64,000 nt of DNA from Prevotella sp. (GCA_017538105.1 JAFYJN010000063.1:95686-159685), one strand, 5' to 3'; shown: positions 54,299 to 63,399, counted from the stretch's first letter. Notes: generated from the letters alone by a model not told the origin. Program-made: numbers and translations.

Positions 54299-55258
54299 TC
54301 ACTGCGTAATCTTGACATCACGAACGGAAATCTCACCCTGTCTGGGCAACAGTCCTGCCTTGAAGATGATGAGTTGCCCCTTGGGACTATCCAAGAAATG
54401 GGCGAAGGCCCATGGCAGTCCGTTGTAGGGATCGTTAAGCAGTGCATAGAGAGTTCTTACTAATTCTTTTGGATATCTTCCGTCGAGCATATAGCCCTGA
54501 AAGGGCTTCCATGAATTCGTGACGGTGGCTTTGTCCTTTTTGCTCACCGACATTACTGTTATGTTCTTTTTGAAAGTGGTGTTGGTTGTGTCACGTTTGT
54601 CGTTCAACCAGTTTGAACCAATAACCCCAATAGCGTTGGGGGTTTTCTCGACATAGTCGATAACGGCGGCCGACGTTTTTGCGGCCACTACGTTTTCACC
54701 GAACTGTTTGCCTTGAAGCACGCTATCCACACAATAGCGCACCATGGCAGAACGGTTGTTGTCGAACACGACCTCTATATCGCCCAGTTTTGAGCCTGGG
54801 TTGATGTCACCCCATTTCTTCACCTCGCCACTGAGCACCCTGCGCACATCGTTGAGTGTGATGCAGGAGTCTTTGTTGTTGCGGTTGATGATGAGGGCCA
54901 TAGCATCGTAAGCGAATGGAATGGCCTTGGGGTAGAATGTTCGGTCGTTGAAATCTTGTTCTTCTGCAGGGTGGAATTTGCGGGCGGTGATGAGCAGTTG
55001 GACGCTGTCTTTCATCAGCAGTTCCATGCCTTCACCCTCGCTCATATAAAGAGGTGTGAGATGTGCCTGGGGACGGTCGTGCTCGAACACCTCGCGATTC
55101 TCCTCGATGATGGGAGAAAAACTTTCGTCAGAGGCGAATGCAATCGCCCCTGACGTAGCTGTATCAGTTCTGCTACTCTTGCGCTTGCCCTCACCGCATG
55201 CCGAAACGACAACGATGAGGCAAGCCACAACGAGTGTGTAGACTAAACTTCGGTTCAT
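54299..55258 (-). CDS. PstS-like substrate-binding lipoprotein
   Basis: A 319-residue lipoprotein (lipobox VVSAC, lipid Cys21) with a periplasmic-binding-protein fold of the phosphate-binding PstS class: AIAFASDESFSPIIEENREVFE, LLITARKFHPAEE, KAIPFAYDAMALIINRNN and VLSGEVKKWGDINP are the PBP-like-2 landmarks. No ABC permease or ATPase is nearby; instead the gene lies 3 bases after tonB. It may pass a ligand to, or sense through, the TonB system; the ligand is not known. Confidence 0.85.
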   Translation of the reverse strand: MNRSLVYTLVVACLIVVVSACGEGKRKSSRTDTATSGAIAFASDESFSPIIEENREVFEHDRPQAHLTPLYMSEGEGMELLMKDSVQLLITARKFHPAEEQDFNDRTFYPKAIPFAYDAMALIINRNNKDSCITLNDVRRVLSGEVKKWGDINPGSKLGDIEVVFDNNRSAMVRYCVDSVLQGKQFGENVVAAKTSAAVIDYVEKTPNAIGVIGSNWLNDKRDTTNTTFKKNITVMSVSKKDKATVTNSWKPFQGYMLDGRYPKELVRTLYALLNDPYNGLPWAFAHFLDSPKGQLIIFKAGLLPRQGEISVRDVKITQ

Positions 55259-55261
55259 GAA

Positions 55262-56101
55262 TTACTGAAGCTTGAAGGTTACAGGAACATTGTACTTCAC
55301 ACGCACGGCCTGACCGTTCTGCTTACCGGGAGTCCACTTAGGCATGGATTTCACCACGCGTGCAGCTTCCTTGTCAAGCGAGGGGTCTACGCCACGTACC
55401 ACCTGTACGTTGGAGATGCTACCGTCCTTCTCAACGACGAACGACACCACCACACGTCCTTGGATACCGTTTTCCTCAGCCACTGCGGGATAATGGATGT
55501 TCGAGCTGAGCCATGAGAGCAGAGCACCCTGTCCACCAGGGAATGCCGGCTGCTGCTCAACCACGTCGAACACCTTGTTGTCCTCTTCCTTCTTGGGTTC
55601 GGGTTTCGGCTGCTCAATTTCGGCCTTTTCAACCTTGAGCACCTCACCACCTTCGTCATTACCTTTCACATCAAGCGCACCAATCTTAGTGGTTGATTCG
55701 CTCAGGTCTTCCTGCTGCTTGAGCTGGTTGTCTTCCTTCACCAAATTATCTTTCTTGATAACAGGCTCCGTGAATTTCACCGAGCTGGCCACCTTTTCAG
55801 GCATCTTCTGCTGTTCGGGAATCTTAATCTCCGGCTTTTTCTCCACCTTCGGTTTATCCTTCTTTTCAGCGATGTCACTCAGCACCACCTCCTGCGTGTT
55901 CTCCACCCTTGCGTTGGCCTGGATGGTTTTTACGATGGTGAATGCCGAGAAGCCCAGAATAGCTGCCAGGAACATGATAATGATGGACCACAGATTGCGC
56001 TTTCCTGTGTTACGACGCAAAGGAAATGCTCCGTATTCCTTGTTCTTGCTTTGAAATACCAGATCGGTCCATTCGTTGGATGTTAAATCAACTTTTGCCA
56101 T
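55262..56101 (-). CDS. tonB: TonB energy-transducing protein
   Basis: Links the inner-membrane ExbB/ExbD motor to outer-membrane receptors. The 279 residues comprise a cytoplasmic start (about 1-33), one membrane helix (about 36-56, LWSIIIMFLAAILGFSAF), a Lys/Glu/Pro-rich periplasmic spacer (57-185) and a C-terminal TonB domain (about 190-279, VAEENGIQGRVVVSFVVEKDG, then MPKWTPGKQNGQAV). The order and length are normal. It is downstream of two exbD genes by 31 bases. Confidence 0.94.
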   Translation of the reverse strand: MAKVDLTSNEWTDLVFQSKNKEYGAFPLRRNTGKRNLWSIIIMFLAAILGFSAFTIVKTIQANARVENTQEVVLSDIAEKKDKPKVEKKPEIKIPEQQKMPEKVASSVKFTEPVIKKDNLVKEDNQLKQQEDLSESTTKIGALDVKGNDEGGEVLKVEKAEIEQPKPEPKKEEDNKVFDVVEQQPAFPGGQGALLSWLSSNIHYPAVAEENGIQGRVVVSFVVEKDGSISNVQVVRGVDPSLDKEAARVVKSMPKWTPGKQNGQAVRVKYNVPVTFKLQ

Positions 56102-56132
56102 AGTTTTAAAAGTTTTTTAATGTCACGTCCTT

Positions 56133-56792
56133 TTACTTGATTCCTTTCTTTTCGAGCAGGGCCAAGTCTTGGGGAGTGACTTTACCAATAACGTATGTAC
56201 CAATACTGCAAATCTGCATTTCGTCGAGAGCGTCGACCAAGTTTTTGTACGAAGCGCTGTCGAGAGCCTTGATAATGACGGTGAGCACCGGCACCTTTTC
56301 GCCATCGATGTCACCTGCCTTGATTTTCGCAAGTTCACTATTATACAATTTCTCTCCCTCCTCGCCTTCATACTTTTTGGGATTCTCGATTCTGTCCTTA
56401 TCGAGTTTCTCCTTGGCCGCGAGTACTTTCTTCACAGGAACGGAACCATCTTCCGTCTCATGCTCCATGAGCACTTGGCGGAAACCATCTTTGCCCCAGC
56501 TGGTTATCTTCAGACACTCAGGGTCGTTGTAGTTGGGGATACCGGCGATATACGCGATTTTGTCATCCCCTGCCACGAAGACAGTGATGGTCTGCGACTC
56601 TTTGGTTTCGTTCTTCATATCTTCCGTCACATTCTTGTCGTTGCTCGGCATGGTCAGGTTCATGGTCTGCGGTTTGCTGAGCGAGGTACAGAGCATAAAG
56701 AATGTGATAAGAAGCATCATCATATCCACCATCGGCGTAAAGTCGACGCGGACATCCATCTTCTTCTGTCTGCTTTCTTTTTGTTTAGCCAT
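56133..56792 (-). CDS. exbD: ExbD-family biopolymer transport protein
   Basis: A 219-residue ExbD/TolR protein: a basic cytoplasmic start, one membrane helix (about 17-37) with the functional Asp in VDFTPMVDMMMLLITFFML, and a periplasmic domain of about 180 residues that is larger than in E. coli ExbD and has a long charged insert (EKLDKDRIENPKKYEGEEGEK). It is the second of two exbD genes; the two are 3 bases apart. It forms the proton-driven motor with ExbB. Confidence 0.93.
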   Translation of the reverse strand: MAKQKESRQKKMDVRVDFTPMVDMMMLLITFFMLCTSLSKPQTMNLTMPSNDKNVTEDMKNETKESQTITVFVAGDDKIAYIAGIPNYNDPECLKITSWGKDGFRQVLMEHETEDGSVPVKKVLAAKEKLDKDRIENPKKYEGEEGEKLYNSELAKIKAGDIDGEKVPVLTVIIKALDSASYKNLVDALDEMQICSIGTYVIGKVTPQDLALLEKKGIK

Positions 56793-56795
56793 TCT

Positions 56796-57410
56796 TTATT
56801 CCTCCGCTTTTTTGTAAGAAGTGATCAAGTAGTAACGGTTCTGATCCATGTCCTGAAGTTCCGACATCATTTTTTTGATGACCTTGTAGGGAGTCTTCTC
56901 ATCGGCCTTGATGGCCAATTTGAGGTCATTACCCTTGCGGTCATATGCTGTTTGAACCCAGGTTTGGAATTCACTCATGCCTCCGTCGACGCTATCGGTG
57001 GGGATGCCCTTGTCTTTCTGGAAATCGTTGAGCTTCGTGTCCTCGAGCTTCAAGAAATCCGAGATGTCCTGCATGGGCACACCGATGTTCGCGGCGGTGC
57101 GTACGGACTTCATCTGGTCCTCAGTAAAGCTGATGCCATACTGCGAACCCATGTCTTGGACGACCGCTTCCATGTCGGCCGGCTTGTCCATGCCGAGGAA
57201 TATCTTGCCGTTGTTGTCGACAAGTATCGTCAGCACGTCGTTCTCCGGCACTTTAATCTCCGATACGGACCCAGGTGTCACCACTTTCACCGCTTCATTC
57301 TTGACGAAAGTAGACGTCAACATGAAGAAGGTAAGCAACAGCACCATCACGTCCGACATAGGAGTCATGTCGATCCAGACGCTCTGTTTCTTAATTTTTA
57401 CTTTACCCAT
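56796..57410 (-). CDS. exbD: ExbD-family biopolymer transport protein, first copy
   Basis: A 204-residue ExbD: basic start KVKIKKQSVWIDMTPMSDVMV, where the membrane-facing Asp lies in DMTPMSDVMVLLLTFFML (about 13-31), and a periplasmic domain with VLTILVDNNGKIFLG. It differs clearly from the second copy in the periplasmic half. A pair of distinct ExbD proteins with one ExbB is usual in Bacteroidota and suggests a heteromeric motor. It lies 30 bases after exbB. Confidence 0.93.
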   Translation of the reverse strand: MGKVKIKKQSVWIDMTPMSDVMVLLLTFFMLTSTFVKNEAVKVVTPGSVSEIKVPENDVLTILVDNNGKIFLGMDKPADMEAVVQDMGSQYGISFTEDQMKSVRTAANIGVPMQDISDFLKLEDTKLNDFQKDKGIPTDSVDGGMSEFQTWVQTAYDRKGNDLKLAIKADEKTPYKVIKKMMSELQDMDQNRYYLITSYKKAEE

Positions 57411-57440
57411 AGTTGAAAATCATTAAAAGGGTTAGTAAAA

Positions 57441-58289
57441 TTAAGCTTCCTCCTGGTGTGTGGTTTCGTAAGTCTGAGCGATGGAATAGCCCACTTCGTC
57501 GAGGGCGTATGTCAACTTATCAATCTTATTGGAGAAGGTATTGTAAGAAATCACGGCGCACCATGAGGTCAAGATACCGAATGCCGTGTTGATAAGGGCC
57601 TCAGAAATACCGGTTGACAGGGCGAGGGAGTCGCCACCGCCGCCAGCAGCCAGAGCTTGGAAGGACTTGATCATACCCGTCACAGTACCGAGAAGACCGG
57701 TGAGGGTACCGAGTGTTACGAGCGTTGCGAGGATGGGGAGGTTCATCTGCAGGGTAGGCATCTCGAGCTGAGTGGCCTCTTCGTGAGCCTGCTGAATCTT
57801 AGCCACCTTCTGAGCTTTTTTCACGCCAGTAGTACGTTCCATATCCTGGTATGCGCGGATGGAAGCGCTCACCACGTTAGCCACAGAACCACGCTGCTTG
57901 TCGCAGAGCTGCTGAGCCTTGGCGAAGTCTTGCTTGGAAATGGCCTCTTTGATGGCAGCGGTAAATTTGGCGAGGGAGCCTTTACCGAAAGCGGTACGCA
58001 GAGCGAGCCAGCGCTCAATGGAGAGGGCGATCACGGTAAGCAAAAGGGTGTGGATGATAGGCACCACATAACCACCCTTGTAGATAGTACCGAGGAGGTT
58101 GATGGGATGTCCTTCGGGATCGCCTGCTTCGAAGTTGTTGGGGTTACCAAGTACGAACTTGTAGAGGCAGATAGCGATGATGAAACATACCACGATCACC
58201 CAAAAAGCGGCCCTAATACCTTGGAAGCCGGAACTCTTCTTCGGCGCAGCTTTAGGAGCGGCAGCCGGTTTTGTTGCTGTTTTTTCCAT
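57441..58289 (-). CDS. exbB: ExbB/MotA/TolQ proton channel protein
   Basis: A 282-residue inner-membrane protein of the ExbB/TolQ family. An N-terminal Ala/Lys/Pro-rich stretch precedes three helices (about 25-47, 75-93 and the pair around 185-250). The channel region is NLPILATLVTLGTLTGLLGTVTGMI, followed by STGISEALINTAFGILTSWCAV, cited here in pieces (TLTGLLGTVTGM, EALINTAFGI). It begins the six-gene operon exbB-exbD-exbD-tonB-PstS-like-TPR. A TATCTTTG box lies at 58429-58422 (minus strand), giving a leader of about 130 bases. Confidence 0.95.
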   Translation of the reverse strand: MEKTATKPAAAPKAAPKKSSGFQGIRAAFWVIVVCFIIAICLYKFVLGNPNNFEAGDPEGHPINLLGTIYKGGYVVPIIHTLLLTVIALSIERWLALRTAFGKGSLAKFTAAIKEAISKQDFAKAQQLCDKQRGSVANVVSASIRAYQDMERTTGVKKAQKVAKIQQAHEEATQLEMPTLQMNLPILATLVTLGTLTGLLGTVTGMIKSFQALAAGGGGDSLALSTGISEALINTAFGILTSWCAVISYNTFSNKIDKLTYALDEVGYSIAQTYETTHQEEA

Positions 58290-58421
58290 AATTTGTTAAA
58301 AATTTAATTTTTAGTTATTAATAAATTTAAGTTATACAATAATCTATTTGTTGATAGCCTTTCTTATAAGTATATGCCGTAATTGCCCACGCCAAAAGCG
58401 AGAGTATCGGAAATAACTTCG

Positions 58422-58429
58422 CAAAGATA
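58422..58429 (-). promoter_or_regulatory. -7 box of the exbB operon
   Basis: TATCTTTG on the minus strand; no TTTG at the normal -33 distance (nearest CAAA on the + strand is only 7 bases away). The rest of 58290-58571 is AT-rich with a short GTGAAGAAGTGAAGTAG-type tandem near 58493-58520 and no gene. Confidence 0.45.
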
Positions 58430-58571
58430 ACAATTTCAAAGAAACTATTACATGAATTAATAACTTTTAACAGTTATTTTTTACTTTATGTAGTGAAGAA
58501 GTGAAGTAGTAAAGAAGTGATGCCATTACCACGCCGGCTATTGTCTTCACTCCTCCCCTCCTCTCCACTTC

Positions 58572-59768
58572 TTAACGTTTCAGTGTGGCAAGTGCCTCTT
58601 TTATGCGTCGCATGGCCTCGCGGATATTGTCATCGGAAGTGGCGTAGCTCATACGGAAACAATCGGGGTCGCCGAATGCGTCGCCACCAACGGTGGCCAC
58701 ATGAGCCACTTCAAGCAGGAACATGGCGAAGTCGTTGGAATTGTTGATGATGCGCTGTCCATCCGTCATTCCGTAGAATGACTTGCATTTGGGGAAGAGG
58801 TAGAAAGCCCCTTGCGGACAGTTCACTTCCAATCCTGGTATTTCCTTGGCCAGGCTGACGATGAGGTCGCGCCGGCGTTGGAACGCCTGTCGCATCTCCT
58901 CCACGCAGTCCTGTGGCGCCGTGTATGCCGCCAATGCCGCTTGCTGTGACACCGAGCATGGTCCCGAGGTGTATTGTCCCTGCAGTTTGTTGCACCCTTT
59001 GACGATCCATTCCGGGGCAGCCATGAACCCAATACGCCATCCCGTCATGGCGTAGGCTTTCGACACTCCGTTGATGATGATGGTGCGTTCGCGCATGCCT
59101 TGGAACTGTGCTATCGACTCATGTCGTCCCACATAGTTGATATGTTCGTAAATCTCGTCGGCCAGCACAAAGAGGTTATCGTGTTGGAGGATGACCTCGG
59201 CAAGTGCCTGCAGTTCCTCTTTCGAGTAAACGCTTCCTGTGGGGTTGCTCGGCGAACAGAGGATGAGCAGTCGAGTGCGCGGCGTGATGGCCTTTTCGAG
59301 TTGATCTGCCGTCAGTTTGAAGTCCTGTTCAAACCCCGCGTTCACAAACACCGGTGTGGCTCCGGCCAAAAGTGCCATCTGAGGGTAGCTCACCCAGTAA
59401 GGAGCGGGGATGAGCACCTCATCGCCCTCGTCGGCCAACGCCATGACGGTGTTGCACACACACTGTTTGGCACCATTCGACACCAATATCTCCGATGGAG
59501 AATACTCCAGGTCGTTCTCCAATTTCAGTTTGCGGCAAATCGCCTGTCGGAGGTCCATGTATCCAGGCACGGGCGAATAACGTGAGTAGTTGTCGTCTAC
59601 CGCCTGTTTTGCCGCCTGTTTGATATGCTCCGGTGTGTTGAAGTCGGGTTCCCCGACACTCATGTTAATGACATCGATACCTTGCGCTTTCATCTCGCCG
59701 CTTTTCTGCGACATGGCCAAGGTGGCCGAGGGAGCGAGCCTCATGAGTCGTTTGGAAAGGTTTGCCAT
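58572..59768 (-). CDS. Class I aminotransferase, aspartate type
   Basis: PLP enzyme that most likely transfers the amino group of aspartate (and perhaps prephenate) to 2-oxoglutarate. The start at 59768 gives 398 residues (MANLSKRLMRLAPSATL). PLP-binding sites are NGAKQCVCN, LCSPSNPTGSVY, VLADEIYEHI and the Schiff-base Lys in NGVSKAYAMTGWRIGF; the C-terminal FRMSYATSDDNI is the substrate Arg region. The sequence belongs to the Ib subfamily. A box TACCTTTG lies at 59853-59846 (minus strand). Confidence 0.9.
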   Translation of the reverse strand: MANLSKRLMRLAPSATLAMSQKSGEMKAQGIDVINMSVGEPDFNTPEHIKQAAKQAVDDNYSRYSPVPGYMDLRQAICRKLKLENDLEYSPSEILVSNGAKQCVCNTVMALADEGDEVLIPAPYWVSYPQMALLAGATPVFVNAGFEQDFKLTADQLEKAITPRTRLLILCSPSNPTGSVYSKEELQALAEVILQHDNLFVLADEIYEHINYVGRHESIAQFQGMRERTIIINGVSKAYAMTGWRIGFMAAPEWIVKGCNKLQGQYTSGPCSVSQQAALAAYTAPQDCVEEMRQAFQRRRDLIVSLAKEIPGLEVNCPQGAFYLFPKCKSFYGMTDGQRIINNSNDFAMFLLEVAHVATVGGDAFGDPDCFRMSYATSDDNIREAMRRIKEALATLKR

Positions 59769-59895
59769 GGTTGGTTTTTTATTTTGTTTGCATGATGTGC
59801 GCGATGCCTCATTCCGACACAACGCCCACACCTTATATTATTATGCAAAGGTACAGTAATTATTCTTAATAACGCAGGATATGGGAAAAAATTAC

Positions 59896-61104
59896 CTACA
59901 GATGAAGGTTATGTCCCATGCGATCTTTTTTGGTTTGCAAGTATCGCAGGTTATATTCGTTGGGAGTGACCTCGATGGGAATATTCTCCACGATTTCCAG
60001 TCCATAGGCCTCCAGTCCAACGCGTTTCACGGGATTGTTGGTAAGCAGGCGCATCTTATGGACACCCAGGTGTCGGAGCATCTGAGCCCCGCATCCATAG
60101 TCGCGTTCGTCGGGTTTGAAGCCCAGATGCACGTTGGCCTCTACCGTGTCGAGTCCCTCCTCCTGCAACTTATAAGCCGCAATCTTGTTCATCAGGCCGA
60201 TGCCACGCCCCTCCTGCTGCATGTAGACGACCACACCCCTACCCTCTTTCTCAATCATCTGCATGGCCTTGTGTAGCTGTTCGCCGCAGTCGCAGCGTCG
60301 GCTGCCCAAGATATCGCCCGTGGCGCACGATGAGTGCACCCTCACCATCACCGGCTCATCTTCGCGCCATTCGCCTTTGATAAGCGCCATGTGTTCCAAG
60401 CCGTTGGCCTTCTGACGGAAGGGTATGAGACGGAAATGGCCGTATGCGGTGGGCATATCCACCTCGCTGCCCACCTCGATGAGCGACTCTTCTTGAAGAC
60501 GGTAGGCTATGAGGTCTTTGATGGTGATGATGCGCAAATCCCACTCCTTGGCCATCTCCTGCAACTCTGGCATACGAGCCATGGTGCCGTCGTCGTTCAT
60601 GATTTCCATGAGCGCCCCCGCAGGATACAGTCCGGCCAGGCGACACAGGTCAATGGTCGCCTCGGTATGACCGCTGCGGCGCAGCACCCCGTGGTCCTGC
60701 GCATAGAGAGGGTTGATATGGCCCGGCCTACCAAAGGTCTGCGGTGTGGAAGCCGGGTCGGCCAATGCGCGTATGGTCGCCGCGCGGTCGCTTGCCGACA
60801 CCCCCGTAGTGCACCCCTCCAGCTTGTCGATGGTGACTGTGAACGGCGTACCCAGCACCGATGTGTTGTCCACCACTTGTCGTGGCAAATCCAGTTCTTC
60901 ACATCGTGATATGGTGATGGGTGCGCAGAGCACCCCCCTGGCGTTCTTCAGCATGAAGTTCACCTTTTCGGGCGTTATCTTTTCCGCCGCAATGATGAGG
61001 TCGCCCTCGTTTTCGCGGTCTTCGTCGTCGACCACGATCACGAACTTGCCTTCTTTGAAATCTTTCACCGCGTCGGCGATGCTATCGAGTTTGAAATGTG
61101 ACAT
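59896..61104 (-). CDS. ribBA: Bifunctional DHBP synthase / GTP cyclohydrolase II
   Basis: Makes both precursors of riboflavin. In 402 residues, about 1-200 are 3,4-dihydroxy-2-butanone 4-phosphate synthase ([29 protein letters not shown]) and 205-400 GTP cyclohydrolase II ([24 protein letters not shown], with the zinc Cys trio, and [14 protein letters not shown]). Both active sites look intact. No FMN riboswitch was recognisable in the upstream spacer, which is filled with R2 repeats. Confidence 0.96.
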   Translation of the reverse strand: MSHFKLDSIADAVKDFKEGKFVIVVDDEDRENEGDLIIAAEKITPEKVNFMLKNARGVLCAPITISRCEELDLPRQVVDNTSVLGTPFTVTIDKLEGCTTGVSASDRAATIRALADPASTPQTFGRPGHINPLYAQDHGVLRRSGHTEATIDLCRLAGLYPAGALMEIMNDDGTMARMPELQEMAKEWDLRIITIKDLIAYRLQEESLIEVGSEVDMPTAYGHFRLIPFRQKANGLEHMALIKGEWREDEPVMVRVHSSCATGDILGSRRCDCGEQLHKAMQMIEKEGRGVVVYMQQEGRGIGLMNKIAAYKLQEEGLDTVEANVHLGFKPDERDYGCGAQMLRHLGVHKMRLLTNNPVKRVGLEAYGLEIVENIPIEVTPNEYNLRYLQTKKDRMGHNLHL

Positions 61105-61133
61105 ATTCTTTTATTTAATCCGGAGTCAAAGTG

Positions 61134-61247
61134 GGTGTTAAAATGGGAGTTAAAGAGGAAGTTAAAATGGGAGTTAAAGAGGAAGTTAAAATGGAAGTTA
61201 ATTCGCTTCGCTCATGGGAGTTAAAATGGACATTACTCCGCCTTTTC
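61134..61247. repeat. R2 repeat copy with tandem units between ribBA and lptF/G
   Basis: 61172-61247 matches 43800-43876 at all but about five positions. Before it a 24-base unit (GTTAAAATGGGAGTTAAAGA + GGAA) is repeated in tandem twice. A pyrimidine-rich run and an R1 copy (61315-61350) follow, repeating the order seen at 43800-43926. Confidence 0.85.
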
Positions 61248-61310
61248 ATTTTTTACACTTCTACTTTTTTACCTTTTTACTTTTTTACTCTTTTACCCCT
61301 TCCCAGCCAT

Positions 61311-63257
61311 TCATCTCCCCTCCCTTTGGGAGGGGTCGGGGGTGGGTATTTTACTCTTCTCTTCCATGTGTCTAATGCGTCTTATGATTTTGCCATTTGT
61401 CTTGACGATATGTTCCAAGTCCTTGTGCAACCGACGGCGGAAGCGGCACATACGCATGTAGAAGAACGCACCCAGCGGCAGGATGATGAAAGCCGCCACG
61501 TTCATCCATTTCCGTTCGAAAGGTCGGGTATGCGCCTTCACGGCGAGGAACGGATAGTTGGACAGTTCGGTGATGATCACCTTGTCGCGTGTGTTCGACA
61601 GGTCTTCGATGACCGCCTCCATGTCGTCATTGATACGCTCCACCTCATGGTCGGGCTGGTACCGGAAGAACACATTGACAATATTGGGTAGCGAATTGAG
61701 GCGGTGCGTCTTCTCGTATGCCAGCACCTCCTCGGTGATTCGTTCGAGTTTGAGCTTGTCGGTGAGATAGTCGGGGTCGTTGATAATCACCTCCTTTCCC
61801 ATGACATGCCGTTTGATGCGCAGTCCGAACATACGCATAAAGAGTTCGCGGTAAGCATCGAGATTGAACACCGCCGAATCGCTGTTGGCTTTATAGGTGA
61901 AGAACACCGCCAAGGGCGACAGCACCGCCGTGGCCAGTCCTTTTCCGAACCATATCGACCACAGGTTGCCACGCGCCATACGGTATCCCGTATTGTCGAG
62001 GATATAGAACACGATGAACACCAGCACCGACACGATGATGGGCACTCCCAATCCTCCTTTCCGGATGATGGCGCCAAGCGGAGCGCCTATGAAGAAGAAT
62101 ATGATACATGACAGCGACAGTGTGAATTTATTGATGGCTTCGATTTTATGTTTTCGAATCATCCAGTCGCCATCAGAAGTGACCATACTTTTGAACGTGA
62201 GGTCGGTCACCTCGCGCTGCACTTGGCTCAAAGCATGGTTGACTGCCGCCCGTCGCTTGTCGGCAGCCAGCCGCGAATACACCGAGTCGAAGGGGAGCGG
62301 GTTCTTTTTGGACTCACGCAACGCCCTTGCCGAGTCATTTGGAGTGAGCGAATGAATCTTGTAGTACGTCTGTTTTCCCTCGGCATAGTAAACATGTCCG
62401 ATGGAATCGAAATAATGGTTGAGAGAGTCGAGGTCGCGGTCAATCTGCGCCAGGCTCTTCCCCTCGGCGCGTCCAGTGAATCCACTGCCATCGCCCACGT
62501 TGAATTCCCCATCGAAGTCGAGCACGATGGTTTTTCTCCAGAACGTCTCCCTACGATAGGGCACAGCCGCACTACCAGCCAGTTCCTGCGAGCGCATGTT
62601 CTCGAACCATTCACCCGACCAAAGGTTGAGCATCAGGTGTTTTTTCTCCGCCGTCGACTGGAGCATGCCCGAGTCGGCGAGGATGATGGCAGCATCTTCG
62701 AAGCTATTGGTCATGCGGTATATCATGATACCGTAGAGCATGCCCGTCTTCATATCCTTGTGCTGCACGTAGAGGTTGCAGTCGGGTATGCCGTCGTAAA
62801 ACACTCCTTCAGGAATCTCCAGCTCCGGACTTTTCTGCTTCATGGCCGTGAGCAGTTTAGCCATCTGGTCATTTGCAGACGGTCCAATGTTGTTTTGGAA
62901 ATAGAACGAGCCGATGGCGATGAGCGTGATGACCACAGCCAGCGGCTTCAGTGTCTGGAGCAATGATATACCCGCCGACTTGATGGCCGTCAGCTCCGAG
63001 CTCTCGCCCAGGTTGCCGAAGGTGATGAGAGAAGAGAGGAGGATGGCCAGCGGCAGTGCCTGTGGCACCATCATCAGTGCCATGTACCAGAAAAACTGTG
63101 CCAGCACGTCGAGTGACAGTCCCTTGCCGATGAGCGTGTCGATATAACGCCACACGAACTGCATCATCAGCACGAATAGCGATATGAAGAACGTGCCAAT
63201 GAAGAGCAGGGCGAACTGCTTGAAAATCAGTATATGTAGTTTCTTGATACCCAGCAT
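61311..63257 (-). CDS. LptF/LptG-family lipopolysaccharide export permease
   Basis: Inner-membrane permease of the YjgP/YjgQ family, part of the Lpt machine that moves LPS to the outer membrane. It has about six helices in two clusters (first about 10-95: LHILIFKQFALLFIGTFF, then the second about 350-460: KFTLSLSCIIFFFIGAPLGAIIRKGGLG in pieces) around a large periplasmic domain. Bacteroidota members are longer because of a C-terminal helical extension. Start at 63257 (MLGIKKLHIL) matches relatives; 63278 and 63296 are alternatives. The final residues IPTPDPSQREGR come from an R1 repeat. Confidence 0.9.
   Translation of the reverse strand: MLGIKKLHILIFKQFALLFIGTFFISLFVLMMQFVWRYIDTLIGKGLSLDVLAQFFWYMALMMVPQALPLAILLSSLITFGNLGESSELTAIKSAGISLLQTLKPLAVVITLIAIGSFYFQNNIGPSANDQMAKLLTAMKQKSPELEIPEGVFYDGIPDCNLYVQHKDMKTGMLYGIMIYRMTNSFEDAAIILADSGMLQSTAEKKHLMLNLWSGEWFENMRSQELAGSAAVPYRRETFWRKTIVLDFDGEFNVGDGSGFTGRAEGKSLAQIDRDLDSLNHYFDSIGHVYYAEGKQTYYKIHSLTPNDSARALRESKKNPLPFDSVYSRLAADKRRAAVNHALSQVQREVTDLTFKSMVTSDGDWMIRKHKIEAINKFTLSLSCIIFFFIGAPLGAIIRKGGLGVPIIVSVLVFIVFYILDNTGYRMARGNLWSIWFGKGLATAVLSPLAVFFTYKANSDSAVFNLDAYRELFMRMFGLRIKRHVMGKEVIINDPDYLTDKLKLERITEEVLAYEKTHRLNSLPNIVNVFFRYQPDHEVERINDDMEAVIEDLSNTRDKVIITELSNYPFLAVKAHTRPFERKWMNVAAFIILPLGAFFYMRMCRFRRRLHKDLEHIVKTNGKIIRRIRHMEEKSKIPTPDPSQREGR
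61315..61350 (-). repeat. R1 repeat copy encoding the LptF/G tail
   Basis: On the minus strand: AAATACCCACCCCCGACCCC then TCCCAAAGGGAGGGGA. It covers the last codons and the stop of the permease gene. Confidence 0.8.
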
Positions 63258-63360
63258 GTTGTAGCGAATCGTGCGCATGGGCACACGTGCAAGCATGCAA
63301 AATTAGTACAAAAAAGTCAGATAATGGAGAAAAATAAGTATTTTTTGGTGGAAGGCTTGT

Positions 63361-63399
63361 CCCTCCCCTCCCTTGGGGAGGGGTCTGGGGTGGGTTTCT
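63361..63399 (-). repeat. R1 repeat copy after the START-like gene
   Basis: On the minus strand: AAACCCACCCCAGACCCCTC then CCCAAGGGGAGGGGAGGG, beginning at the stop codon of the START-like gene. More diverged than the others, with a G/C-extended stem. Confidence 0.75.

Noticed and set aside
56169-57416. 415-codon open frame on the + strand across both exbD genes
   Set aside because: Shadow of two real ExbD genes; the sequence is a mirror of their codon pattern.
61134-61200. Possible CRISPR array in the tandem AGTTAAAATGG units
   Set aside because: Units abut without spacers of constant length, the block recurs elsewhere as a dispersed repeat, and no cas gene is present.
61105-61310. FMN riboswitch before ribBA
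   Set aside because: The spacer is made of R2 repeats and pyrimidine runs; no RFN-element motifs were seen.
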